Shown piece by piece: positions 47,690 through 59,261 of a stretch of 64,000 nucleotides of DNA (its first letter is position 1; each line of letters begins with the position of its first letter). A program made the position numbers and the translations under genes. The stretch is from Zhengitettix transpicula (taxonomy: Eukaryota > Arthropoda > Insecta > Orthoptera > Tetrigidae). The notes under the pieces are model-generated. The model was not told the origin of the DNA. It did not search any database and saw only the letters and a program-made list of their open reading frames with translations. Location of the stretch: NCBI GenBank assembly GCA_037074705.1, contig CM073591.1:164266032-164330031 (forward strand), read 5' to 3'.

Positions 47690-50600
47690 TTTAAAAGTCT
47701 ATTTTCGGCTATTTTATTCGATATATATTTGAAGTATGTGGGAATTATGAAATTACTAACTTCGGGTAAAATTGTAATTCATACTTGTACTTCCGCAAGA
47801 AAAATTTTTGCTGTGCTCCGCACTTACAACTTTAGTAATGACACTACGAATTCCAAATAAATGACAGGAAATAACAAATTTACGCGTTAGAAGAAAACAG
47901 AGATAATTTTTATGAGGACAAGATGAAGAAATGAACTATGACAGTACTTGGCCGGAAGTCATTTGAAAACAAAATTATGAAAGTTAGATACTATTCCCTC
48001 ATAAGGAACCACAAGGCATTTAATTTGGTGTTTTTATAATTCGCAAATTTAACAGTTACGTGGAATTAATAGATTATGGGCAGGTCTTCCTCAACATTAC
48101 AGCTCTCATTTAGTTTTCTTCAGATTTGTATACTCGTAAATCGTTCAATGAAAATTAAATGTGCATAAATATTGATGTGGCAGGATTGGCCAGAGTTGAG
48201 AATAAATTTCTCCGTGCAACTTTGAGTATGCTTGTTGATATATTTGACAATAAACTTGTAATATTTCTTCCCTACCTAACAGTTTTTAGTGTTTTATTAG
48301 GGGCTTATTAATTTTTATTTGCTATTATTAAAAGTTTTTTATTCAACAATTTAAATTTATAGTTTCAATAATGAATTATCACAATATAAATTACTTATCG
48401 AGCAAAGGTATTTCTCTAAAGGTTTCGTTGTGCCATAGTGACGAAGAATATAATATAAATTTCTGGGTGGTATTATTTTCAAAATGCTTATGTGTTACTT
48501 GGTACTTGATGCTGCCCGTTGTCTCCGGGCTGCTTTTCCCGGCTGCTGCTGTTTTACGATTCTCGGACAAAATGTTATCGTTCTTTTACACTTTACTGGA
48601 TGCGTCTCTCCTCGAATACTGGACACAAACTACGTAGTCAATATGAGCTTTTCAACTTTTAACGAACTGCTGTAAATTTGACTCAATTCTCAACTTTTCC
48701 TCACCGCAATAACTAACATTACCTCTATTCTCAAAATAAACATTAAATTTCTCCTCACCGATATATTTAACTTCCTCTCCGCCGTAACTAAATTAAACTC
48801 CTCTTATTACATCATTTTAATAAATTGTGAATTATCAGCATGTCCTTACTGCTGCCCTCTACAGAAATGCTCGTTCTCCTTCTGAGAGTAGTATTTATTT
48901 TTACTCCATCATTACACACCTTGCAAGGTCTTCGAACTGTGCTGTTATTTATTTTAATTGGTTGCAAGTGTAACATTAGTAAACTAATAATTCCGTTAAT
49001 CGTGTCCACAAACTTGAAAAACAGGTTCGAATCAATTTTCTGCGTTGCAAACAACAATATAACTCCGTGGTGTATAGGAAAAATCAGAGATGCACTTGAG
49101 CCTTGTCGTTCACGACCTTTCTTTAGAGTTCCTATAAAATTTCACTCATTTTAAATATTATCTCAATACAAAATTAAACTCTATTTTCATTTAGTTCGTT
49201 TCGTAAAATAACGTGTGGTTTCCCTACACGTGAGCTGATCATTTTTAAAGAAAAGCAGAGTATATTTAAGAGCTTACTCTTTACGTTGAACAGCATTTAA
49301 CGTCAGTAATATTCGCCATTGTGTTCAAAATTTTGGACTGGCACGCATTGATACAAGGCAGCAAGACTCGGTTCACCGTGTCTGTACGGTTGCTTCATCA
49401 AAGACATGCAAAACTGGGAACGCTCTGTTTCAAGAGCAAACATTGCAACTCTCTTGGTGTTGAGATTTAGTTTGTTCCTTAAACATGTAAAGCATATGTC
49501 TACATGTTTTTTTAATAAACGAAATTGTTGTACTAAGAAGTCATTTAACTTTGGATAATTATACATTTTATGAATTACTCTAATATTCAATTTTTTTAAT
49601 TTTTATATCACTAGGTCGTACCTAAAAAAACGAAAAACATTGAGCGTCTCTTACACTATAAACTTAATATATTTACAAATTGTAGTTTTTCCGAATTACT
49701 ATTCTTAGTAATCAACTTGTCGTTGTTATTACAAAACTTTTTTTAACACCACTTATATGCAGCTTTACAGTTCTGCGAAAATATATGTAGGCATACGTAT
49801 TTTAACAGTGTGAACTTTATTTTAATAACGTGCTTCTGATATTGATTGAAAGTTACATACCTTTTATTTTCTTCTCTGAAATTGACAATTTATTGCTTTT
49901 ATTGTGTAATTTACATTACTTTTAGATATAACTATGTTCTACGACATTGCATCAATATTTAAATAATTTAATTTTTTTAAAATTCCCCTAGTTATTTACT
50001 AATTTTAGGACAAAACATCGTTTGTGTAATAAATTTTTATATGAAGAAATTGCAGTTTTTAATGAAACTTTGTTTCCTGACTGTATGACTATTCATATTT
50101 TTATTATGAATTTAGAATATGAGAACTAATTACTTAAATGTATTAACTTAGTTCATTACACTTGTATCCTATTCAGGTTTTTATTTTTAATTATTCAACT
50201 TCTATTATGCAATTATCCATCTTGTTCACTTCGACGAACCTTTGGTTCCTGATTTATTGTGATGTGATCGCATTTGTCTCCTACTATAACAGTATTAATC
50301 TGTATTGCAGTTATCACTAACTTGTCCATTCTACTTTATAGGGTATTCCAAAGACTGTTTACCTCATTCCTTATTACCGTATATCTGTTATTTTAATCAA
50401 AAATTTTCGTTAAGATCATATTAAGAATGATTCCAGACTTTTCTTTAACTTAATCTGAATCTAAACCAAACATCACTAACCTAGAAATTGGCTACGGTTT
50501 CGAAGAACTTGAGCTCTCTGATAAAAGTGAACAGCATTCGTTTAATCAGTTGAGTTCGAAGGTCATGATGAATAGACTTCCAGGACGAGGTTATTGGAGA

Positions 50601-51795
50601 TGAAGGAGGACTTTCCTTTCTTTAAATTACATATCCTCCCTAATGCGATATTGAAATATGCCCGCTTCATAAATAGCGACTCAATACCTCGTAAGGAAAT
50701 CTATCCTGTACTGTAGTAGTTGAAAACCTTCTTTGATGTACATATTTCAGGTAGATAATGATAACTGAGCCAATTGTGTTAGAATGGTGTTAATCATTAT
50801 TTATTTAAAATTATGAAGTCAATAATATAATCATAAAGTAACTATAATGAAATAGTGTAATTCAATTTTACAATGCTCATTTGGAGACACTTACTTGAAA
50901 ATTTGAAACGGAGAAAGCATAGAGGAGTAGACAACCCTATGAACCATTGGATGATGATGATTTGACTATGAAAACTTGAATCGTGTTTGATTAATGTGTT
51001 TATACTCTGACGCGAAGAAAAGATAACGCTCATGGAGTTGAGTATCTCCTGCATTTATTTACCAAATGGACTGCTCCGTTCTTGACTAAGATTTGATTTT
51101 TCTTCTAACAGAGCTCGTAGTCGTTTTACTATACCCTGCAACACCACACAGAACGTCACCCGAACAATCCATGATTGAAGTTTGTCCAATGGTTCTTCGT
51201 TCAGAAAGTTTGAGACATTGGACCTCTTAGTTTCTTCATGCAGATAACGTTCTTTAGAATATAACGCGGAACAGGACAAAAAGGCTCCTTTACATGAAAT
51301 TTTCCCTCATTTCAGGTCGATTCAAAAATAAAAATACATGTTTCTTAGAGTTATAATTAATATAGTTCGTTTTTAAGTTAAATTGATCTTTTTATGTATC
51401 TTATCATATCAGGTATATTTCCCTGTCACTAACGTAACCCCAAGTTAGAATTTTACTAAAAGTTTCCGCCTTATTGTTTACTTAGAAGAAATCTTAGTGG
51501 GAGAACATAATATACAAATGTCCAACGGAAAGTATAATGTTCGGCTGTGAAGAGTAGCTCACTCCTACATCCGTAATCGGTCGTGCCAATTGCTTCATAT
51601 GAGAGGTTCCCTCCACTCGGCTGTTAAGTCTGCAAGCTGTTGTGATTTTAGTCATCCAAATTACTCGTAAAGAAAATGAGGCGATCAGAAGTTGGAAGTT
51701 ATTACCAACTTTCTTAAATCTCAGATTTATTATATGTTTTAAATTTTTTCTTAAGTATAACGTTTGTAACAAACACATAATGACGTACGCACAAT
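47690..51795. other. Intronic, no gene supported
   Basis: About 4.1 kb with short open frames but no recognised protein, RNA or repeat. Confidence 0.4.
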
Positions 51796-51905
51796 AAACA
51801 AATGAAATTAAGGGATAAAATAAATACCACATAACATTTCTGCAAATCTTGTCGCTTTCGTCAGGTATTAAAAATTCCTAAGAGCTTTCACAAAATAACG
51901 TTTTT
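51796..51905. repeat. Foldback family B, left half with decayed core
   Basis: AAATTAAGGGATAAAATAAA, TACCACATAAC, then on the - strand (51864-51833) CTGACGA, AAGCGACAAGATTTGCA, GAAATGTT. The facing right half is missing. A poly-T/poly-G run follows at 51948-51968. Confidence 0.6.
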
Positions 51906-52239
51906 ACTTGATGATAAGGAGATGTTTGATGATCTATTTCAGTTCTTTTTTTTTTTGGGGGGGGGGGGTTAACAAACAATTTATTTAATATATATAAGAT
52001 AATTAAGTTATTTGACACTGAAACTCAGCTTTATCTGTTGATTGTATACTAGAAAGGTAAACAAACTTAAGGAAACATAGTATAACACAACCTTCTGACG
52101 TATTTAATTGGAAATAAAATAATAAATTAAATCACTCAGTTAAAACACGCTGAAATCTATTTCATTTTAATACTCATACTCCTTCAAACTATTCTAATAC
52201 TTTAACATTTTTATATAAAATTTGTAATGCCTTTTTCAG

Positions 52240-52405
52240 CTCAGTTCAAAACTAAATCAGTTAGATGGTCGAGGAGATTTACCCCTTGACATTGCTCTGA
52301 GAGATAGACAAACTAGTATTGCCAGTACGTTAGTTGAGCACCGAGCTGATTTAGATGCCAGAGATGTTCATGGTTATACACTACTACATCGTGCTATTGA
52401 CCGAG
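52240..52405 (+). CDS. ANKFY1: ANKFY1 exon e: ankyrin repeats
   Basis: Acceptor CTTTTTCAG. Reads LSSKLNQLDGRGDLPLDIAL, then TLVEHRADLDARDVHGYTLL and HRAIDRG. It directly continues exon d (VENNAD | LSSKLN), as in the family, so no exon need be missing in the 49 kb intron. One and a half ankyrin units. Confidence 0.92.
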
Positions 52406-52715
52406 GTAATTTTAATCAAAGTTATAATTTTGAAAATTCTTACTCTCTTATAGTCATAATTTTACATTTTTTATTAAGGAATTTTTTATTTTCATTATTC
52501 ACTTACTATAATTAAAACTTGCTGTTTCATGTGTATTTCATATTTTGTTTCTTTCTTAAAATCACTGTTTTTGTCTATAAAAATTATTTTATGACCAGAT
52601 ATAATTACATACATTAACATTTTAATAACTTTCATTCATGGACCATTTTTACAAGTAAATATAAATTACTTATTTTAATTTAATATTTCTGAGCATTCAA
52701 AACGTTTTATTTTAG

Positions 52716-52920
52716 GGGACAGTTATGCTGCTTCTTTTCTAATCGAGCACGGAGCATCTGTGGGAGCAATCACTCCAGAACAAGGAAATACTGCTTTGCA
52801 TATGGTTGCAAGTTTGGTTCCCGACACAACTGATGCTACAACTGTATTATCTATGAGAGAAATAGGCCAACAATTATTGTCGCATGGTCTTAATCCAAAT
52901 ATTCAAAATAAACAAGGCTT
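52716..52920 (+). CDS. ANKFY1: ANKFY1 exon f: ankyrin repeats
   Basis: Completes GDSYAASFLIEHGASVGAIT, then GNTALHMVASLVPDTTDATT and a QQLLSHGLNPNIQNKQGF unit. The donor is GTAAGC, and the exon ends two bases into the Phe codon. Confidence 0.93.
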
Positions 52921-53061
52921 GTAAGCATAACAATAAATAAAATAATATAGTGTTAAAATTTTTATTTTATTAATAATTGTTAATTGGAGTATTTATGCAA
53001 AAATAGATAGATTTTCCTGTCGATTTGTAAAGTTTTTCTCCTTATACAAATATGGACATAA

Positions 53062-53400
53062 TATTAACCATAAGAAAGATAGCGAAATTCAGATAAAAGA
53101 AGTGATGATGTAGATACCACACAATGTTTCTGAAAGTCTTATTCCTTTCTTCAGCTGCAAATCAAAATAAAAAAACTCCTAGAGCGACACAACTGCACAA
53201 AGGATTAACCCTCCCCCTTTCCCATTGTAATTTCATTTTCTTTGTGTTTGGTTTTGTCAACTGACTTGTGCAGTTTTGTTTCTCTAGACTCTTACATTTG
53301 TTCTGTACCTGCAGAAAGTAACAAGGCTTCCAGAAACATTGGGTGGTATTTGTATCATCACTTCTTTTGTCTGTATTTGGCCATCTTTCTAATTATTAAT
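53062..53400. repeat. Foldback element, family B (53 kb)
   Basis: The left arm ATTAACCATAAGAAAGATAGC ... TAGATACCACACAATGTTTC faces the right arm GAAACATTGGGTGGTATTTG ... GGCCATCTTTCTAATTATTA. Decayed cores lie at 53154-53123 (-; CTGAAGA...GAAACATT) and 53309-53340 (+; CTGCAGA...GAAACATT). It sits in the intron between exons f and g. Confidence 0.8.
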
Positions 53401-53740
53401 TTTCAATAGAGACATAAATTTTTCACTTTTTGAACATATTATTCTTGACCAGAAATGTGTGCATCATTAATTAGAACAATGTGTGAGTTATAAGTATGTA
53501 TAAATACAAAATAAAAGCATTAAGAATTATAGATAGATTTAATGAAGATTTAATGTAAGTACAATGCTAAGAGAAATAATTTGGTTGTGTTTTCAAGATT
53601 TTCTAAAGGTCTGTGCTCTAGTTTTGTTATATAAATGTACAAGTTAGTGACATCATATTTTAATAAGTATTTAAGTTATATAAGTATGATAGAAACCCAT
53701 ACAGTATTAGGAGTAAGGTGGAGCTGACAACTAGGTTATA

Positions 53741-53745
<5 letters not shown>

Positions 53746-53791
<46 letters not shown>
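53746..53791. repeat. (AT)n microsatellite
   Basis: Pure AT dinucleotide tract of about 46 bp. Confidence 0.95.
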
Positions 53792-53793
<2 letters not shown>

Positions 53794-54039
53794 ATAAAAG
53801 GTTAAGAGAATTTAACCAGTTTCCAAATGAAATTCTACATTATGATACTAATAGTCAATATAAAACTGATTTATGTAGATACTTATTTTATATGTAATTG
53901 CAAATTGTAAGGGATGTCTAAATCTCTAAACATTGTTAATAGGTAGCATTTTAATTCAGGCTATGTGTATAGGTCAAAATAATTTATTTATATATTTCTA
54001 AATGAATTTTATGCGGCGCATTTGGTAGATAAGTAAGAA

Positions 54040-54232
54040 AATCTAATAAAACAATAGTGAAGTAAACAGAAAAGAATTACCACACAATGTTTCTGCAATT
54101 CCTGACATGCTATTAGGTTGAAGAAACTTGTAATAGCTCTAAAAATGATTCACCACACAAACAAGGGTTGCTAAAATGTTGTGTGATATTTAATTTATAA
54201 CTTAATTTTGTCTTTTTATTGACTAATATTTT
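54040..54232. repeat. Foldback element, family B (54 kb)
   Basis: The left arm (GTAAACAGAAAAGAATTACC, ACACAATGTTTCTGC) and the right arm (ATGTTGTGTGATATTTAATT, TTTTGTCTTTTTATTGACTA) are imperfect complements. The core is too decayed to call. Confidence 0.6.
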
Positions 54233-54564
54233 GACTTATATTTTTGTTAATTTTCATCTAATACAGATGTTATTACATTTTAAGTAATAAAACTAGTTTT
54301 AAATAAATTATTGACTGACATGTTTTATTTTGCCAGTTCTAAATAATTCTATATCTATGTGATGCATGTATTCATGTATAATTTTTGTTTCCTTTCAACC
54401 TGATAATGTTGTATGGGTCAAAATTAGTTCAATTAGTCTGTAGTTTTCTACCATTTCTTATTACGTTAAATGTGCCTAACAGTCTTATATATTATAATTT
54501 CATCATCAGTTCAATATTTTTCTGTAATGTCTTAATCTCTTATTTTCATATTTTATTATTTCAG

Positions 54565-54763
54565 TACACCACTCCATCTCAGTGTTATGTCTCGCAATGA
54601 GCTAATTTTCTCTTTATTACTGGAAGGAGAGCAGAAACCAGATCTTAATCTTCGAACTGAAGAAGGTCACACTCCATTATGGTATGCACTTCTTGAAGGG
54701 ACCTCATACAATGAGAAAAGCTTTGCTTTTCGTCTTATTACTGCTGGGGCATCTCCAAATCCT
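54565..54763 (+). CDS. ANKFY1: ANKFY1 exon g: ankyrin repeats
   Basis: FTPLHLSVMSRNELIFSLLL, EGEQKPDLNLRTEEGHTPLW, YALLEGTSYNEKSFAFRLIT and AGASPNP. It has two ankyrin units (TPLH..., TPLW...). A frame starting at the internal ATG (54587) is just this exon read in place, not a separate gene. The donor is GTAAGT. Confidence 0.93.
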
Positions 54764-55304
54764 GTAAGTAAAATTGAGTATAGCAATATGCATTATAACT
54801 CATAAAATATGTTCACTAAACTATTATTTACAAATTTTATCAATTACATAAAGAAATTTGTGTAGATTTTATGCCTTTATTACTGCAGAATCCTTTCTTA
54901 AGTAGCTAAAATTTTATTAAATCAGGTAAATTTATAAGATTTCCCTAATACAGCTTTGTTGTTATTTTTTGTCATTGATACAAATGTATTTTGCACACTA
55001 CTGTCAATTATAATTGGTTGCACATTTTCACAATTTACATATGAAAACACACTATTCTTATAATTCAGGCACCTCCAGCACCTCATAGATGTCAGAAATG
55101 TTTCATAATTATTACAATAATACATCCAGAATGATAATACTAAGATATTAATTATCTACTCTATGGGAAAACTTAGGTTTAAATTGGTCCCAATCCACTA
55201 ATGTGTTACATCCACATATTTAGTTTTCTTATAGCCAGAAACATATATTTTACTTTTTGTCACTTAAGGAAAATGTGCAAGGTCAAATTAAGTAACACAT
55301 TTGG

Positions 55305-55412
55305 ATAGGCAGGAGAGGCAGTGATGCTGACGTACCTGAAATCGATAGTCTGGCATAGGGGGAAGTTCAAATTTTGGATGGCCTAAGCCCCCTTCATCAG
55401 GAAGAAAGTCTG
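55305..55412. repeat. Foldback family A, left half
   Basis: Contains GACGTACCTGAAATCGATAG, then AAGTTCAAATTTTGGATGGC and GCCCCCTTCATCAGGAAGAA. On the - strand, CTGATGA, AGGGGGCTTAGGCC and CAAAATTTGAAC form the family A centre. Confidence 0.6.
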
Positions 55413-55876
55413 AACTGCGTGCTGGTCGGGCATGAATTTTACATATGACATACGTCTGTATCCTATGATGGTTGGATTATTAGAACCCCTATATAATGTT
55501 ATCTGAGCATTAATGGTGGATTCATTAAGGTAGAAATGCCAGAGAAATTTTTATTTATGTGCTATGTTCTTAGGAATTAGTGAGTCCAGCTGATTGTACT
55601 GGTGAAGTAAGTAAAGAACGATACTGTCTATATCATGAAATCTATCTTTAATATTAAAGTATGTATACCATGGGTTCTGTTCCACTTTCTTATCTAAACA
55701 AAATGTTGATGTATCACAGAATAGGTAAAATAAAATATTTTTTCTGTAACACTTTAATTTCTTTGGGAGATATGATAAGCTCTGATTAATGAGGTTCTCT
55801 TTGCAGGAAATCATGACTTTTCCCAAAATAAGGATAAAAATTGAGGAAGAATCTCAGTGAATGTCTATCAACTAAA

Positions 55877-56043
55877 ATATTAAGAAAGGCTTCTCAGGTT
55901 TCCACATGGGTCATCAATTTAACAGCAATGTTTCAATGGCTAGCAAGGTCATCTTCCAGCCTCGAAGAAGGTGGCTGTGCTCCACGTCAAAATGTCGCTG
56001 TTTACAGAGATGACCTGATGGAAACCTAAGAACCTTTCTTAAT
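55877..56043. repeat. Foldback element with decayed hammerhead-like core (55.9 kb)
   Basis: The arms ATTAAGAAAGGCTTCTCAGG, TTTCCACATGGGTCAT and ATGACCTGATGGAAACCTAA, GAACCTTTCTTAAT are complementary. The - strand core (55959-55927) reads CTGGAAGA, TGACCTTGCTAGCCAT, GAAACATT. Confidence 0.75.
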
Positions 56044-56732
56044 TCTATTCACCAGGAAATCCTTTGATATTTAATAACTAAATTTTATATAAATAATTCC
56101 AAAAACCAAGACTGCAATAAAATTGTTTATTATTTTGGGTAGCTTTTGACTGAGTCATACGTACCCAACACACAAGATACAATCACAGTTTCTAAATATA
56201 ATGTATAATTAGTTAGCAATTCATATGTCTTCAAGGAATGTATAAGTTAACAGTTGAAACTTTGTGCTTGAAAACAGTTAAAACAAGTTTCTGATCCCAT
56301 CCATACAAAATACATTCATTAAAAAAATGATTTACAAAAATTAAATTTAAATTTAGTTTACAATAATTATTTATGTATTTATACTTATGAAAGTTAAAAA
56401 TCTTTGTAATACCTCTTCTACTTTCCTTCAAAGTTCATTTGGATGCTTTTCTTTTCTTACAGTGCATTCCTATTAAGCATTGAACAGTAGTCTGCAGTTG
56501 TATTGGCATTCCATTTATTAAGTCTGTGACTAAAGAAATTCATTTATTTATTTTATTTTATTTTATTAATAAAATCAAAATGGCATTAAATGTGTTATTC
56601 CCCAAAGTTGTAAAAATCATGTTATTTTTCTTTGTCCATCTTGGACACACCTTTAGGTTCTAATGCCTTTATTTAACATTATTGTCTCATTCATTGTAGA
56701 AATGCATATTTTGTGTATGAATTTTTCTAAAT

Positions 56733-56950
56733 AATTGGTATGGATAGTTAGAGAGGTAGTAGTTGACTGACCTGAAATTGATGGCCAGTGTTGTCATGTT
56801 AGACTGGACAAAGTACTTAAAATTTTCTGAGCCATGCACCTAACAAAGCCTCCATCCGTAACGGACAATTCTGTTCTGTATTGAGGAAGGGGCCTTACAT
56901 ACTTGAAAATTTGGTGTGTACTTCAATTCTTCTACTCTATCCATTCCACA
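56733..56950. repeat. Foldback family A (copy 5)
   Basis: The left arm AATTGGTATGGATAGTTAGA and the right arm CTACTCTATCCATTCCAC are complementary at the ends. The centre has GCCTCCATCC ... TTGAGGAAGGGGCC and CTTGAAAATTTGG, like the other family A copies. Confidence 0.6.
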
Positions 56951-57173
56951 CACTACACCTGAAAAAAGACCATTAGGGCCATTGGCTGTCATTGTAGCTC
57001 AGTCATAGGGCAGTTTACATACAGAGCAAATGTACAAGGATTCGATTCCCAGCCCTTCCAAATATTTTTGGTTTTTCCTTCTTCTTCCTTTTCTCTCTAG
57101 CTTTGAACATATGCTTTCCTTCCTCACTATACAATTGTCCAAAGTGGCTTAGTTACTGAATAAAAATCCTTAA

Positions 57174-57177
<4 letters not shown>
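56935..57177 (+). repeat. tRNA-derived SINE
   Basis: Contains a tRNA-like head with an A box (TGTAGCTCAGTCATAGGGC) and a B box (GGATTCGATTCCCAGCC) about 35 bp apart. A pyrimidine-rich body and the tail CCTCACTATACAATTGTCC ... AATCCTTAACATTGTA follow, and an (AT)n tract ends it. The body resembles 6.1-6.3 kb and the tail resembles 5.58-5.65 kb. Confidence 0.7.

Positions 57178-57222
<45 letters not shown>
57178..57222. repeat. (AT)n microsatellite
   Basis: Pure dinucleotide tract at the 3' end of the SINE, 45 bp before exon h. Confidence 0.95.
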
Positions 57223-57226
<4 letters not shown>

Positions 57227-57268
57227 GAATGTTGACATTTAATATATGTAATTTTATTAATATTATAG

Positions 57269-57382
57269 ATCTATACATCATCAGCTGATTCCTTGCTTCA
57301 CCTTGTTGCCCGTGAGAGTTTGGAAGAAGCTGGACTCTTCTTATGTTCTCATTCGGCTTATGGTAATCATGTCAACAGAAAG
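57269..57382 (+). CDS. ANKFY1: ANKFY1 exon h: ankyrin repeat
   Basis: Thirty-eight codons, phase 0-0: IYTSSADSLLHLVARESLEE and AGLFLCSHSAYGNHVNRK. It is one ankyrin unit (SLLHLVA ... FL..... VN.K). The donor is GTAAGC. Confidence 0.9.
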
Positions 57383-57949
57383 GTAAGCTCAATGCGAAAC
57401 ATTAATTTAGAAAATTTTGTTTAATTAAAGAAAGCAATTGTTCTATATTACAATGTTTTTTCAGAGCTTCTTAAACTTAGATACAGAAAATTTTCAATTT
57501 TTGTAAAAATGAATGTGCAATAAGCCTATAATTAGCTGCTCTACTATCATCTTTCTTACAAAACTGAATTCTGATACCCAAAATTTACAGTCTCAGCAAG
57601 TGTTGGTTCTGATGAAAATATGTATATGATAACCATGCAGACTAATTCTTTGATTGAGCAAAATTTCCTTAAATATGAATCTGCAAATCACTTATTTTAA
57701 TCTTGGAGCTTGTTTCCCATCATTCTATTGATTTAATTCAATATTAAATGCAAGTTTCATTAAGTTGATAAAATTAGATTATAAAAAAGTGTTTAATCAC
57801 TTTGAAATAAGAACAACAATATAACTAAACATAGAAGTATTAGTAAGGTAGAAATATTTTGTCTACTAAAGAAACTTTGTCATCCCTTACAAGGTATAAT
57901 TGTATCTTCAATTTTATTGTTTAACATATTAAATCATTACATATTACAG

Positions 57950-58154
57950 GGAGAATCAGTTTTACATGTTGCTTGTGAGAAAGGATTGTGCAAGTTAGCT
58001 ACAAAACTTCTACATAATGCTGCAAACCCAAATCTACAGACATTGAAGCCCACTGATCAAACTGACTTTAATTATGTACATAAACAGACACCACTTCATA
58101 TTGCCATCACTTTTCATAAGGAAGATGTGATTAAATCAATAATAGACTTTAAAT
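57950..58154 (+). CDS. ANKFY1: ANKFY1 exon i: ankyrin repeats
   Basis: GESVLHVACEKGLCKLATKL, LHNAANPNLQTLKPTDQTDF, NYVHKQTPLHIAITFHKEDV and IKSIIDFK. It has two ankyrin units separated by a polar linker that also occurs in the family. It ends one base into a codon at GTAAGT. Confidence 0.93.
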
Positions 58155-58925
58155 GTAAGTGTTTGACACAACTTATAGTTGAATGTTTGTTTGAACACTT
58201 TTGCTATTTATTTTGAAATAGGTTATTCATTCCATTTTCATCATTTTATTATTTCACTTAAGTTGTTGCATATTATTCTAATTAATAATCATATAATTCT
58301 AATTCTATATCTTAAAAATTAGTACCTTCAAATGGTTTTAAGTAATATTTTATATACACTGTATCATGTATGTTACACATCTTTCTCATCCAATATTTGA
58401 ATGATAAAGTGGGGTTCACATAATACAAGAATTGTAGACTGCAGACCCTAAAAACCATCTACATGAAGTTCTGACAACATCCTAGCCAAGTAAGGTCATC
58501 AAAACATGATGTTATAATAACAGTCATCGATTTGCTGCTTTCCATCCTCTTATCTCCACATGAAAAACCTTCGATCTACAATCCAAAAAACATGTTTCCT
58601 GTATATATTTGGAAAGTGGATACATACAATGGCTTACTTTCCCTTGTTTGTAGTTGTGAGTGTGAATTAATCCCAGTCATTAGATTAATCCAATCCAGCT
58701 CCTGACCCAATAATAGGTCCATATGATTAATGCTTTGTTAGTCTTGAACAATCACTTGTATTGTTAAAATCTTCTGTAAGAAAATATGTGAATTGAGAAA
58801 CGTAATAGGTGTGTGTGTCTTACATGATAGCATAGTACACGAGTAAATTCAGTATATTAAGTGTCTACTCTTTTTTAATTTTTTTTGTAGTAAATTTTAA
58901 ATTAGAAGCTGAATTTTTTTTGCAG
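58155..58925 (+). other. ANKFY1 intron with duplicated splice acceptor
   Basis: A+T-rich. Near its end a 35 bp unit containing the polypyrimidine tract, the AG and the first exon bases is duplicated in tandem (about 58884-58918 and 58919-58953). The upstream copy ends in TAG at 58890. Confidence 0.7.
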
Positions 58926-59057
58926 TAAATTTGAAATTAGGAGCTGAAACCAAAGGAATAGAACCAGACTTGAATCTAAAAAACTCAAATGGCAACACTC
59001 CTCTTGCTTTAGCTCTTAGCTTGGGAATGAAGCAAGTGGTATCTGATCTGATCAAAG
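58926..59057 (+). CDS. ANKFY1: ANKFY1 exon j: ankyrin repeat
   Basis: With one base from exon i the reading is LNLKLGAETKGIEPDLNLKN, then SNGNTPLALALSLGMKQVVS and DLIKG. Acceptor TTTTTTTTGCAG. The upstream near-copy of this acceptor would read straight into a stop, so the downstream one is taken as real. Confidence 0.88.
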
Positions 59058-59261
59058 GTAAGCAATATAGATTTCCACAGATTTATTTACCAGCTTCTCA
59101 TTGTGTTATAATTTTTGTGTTTATTGAGATTATCACAATCCATAAAGACATTTACATAAGCCATTCTACTGTAACTATGAATATAAACAGCATAAATTAT
59201 TTTCTCTTACCATCTGGTTGATATAATTAGCTGAAAAATTGAAGTAATTCATAGTGCTTTA

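Larger units (their letters stand above)
54764..57268 (+). other. ANKFY1 intron with several repeats
   Basis: Holds family A copies (55305-55412, 56733-56950), a foldback at 55877-56043, the SINE at 56935-57177 and an (AT)n tract. The rest is unassigned. Confidence 0.6.
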
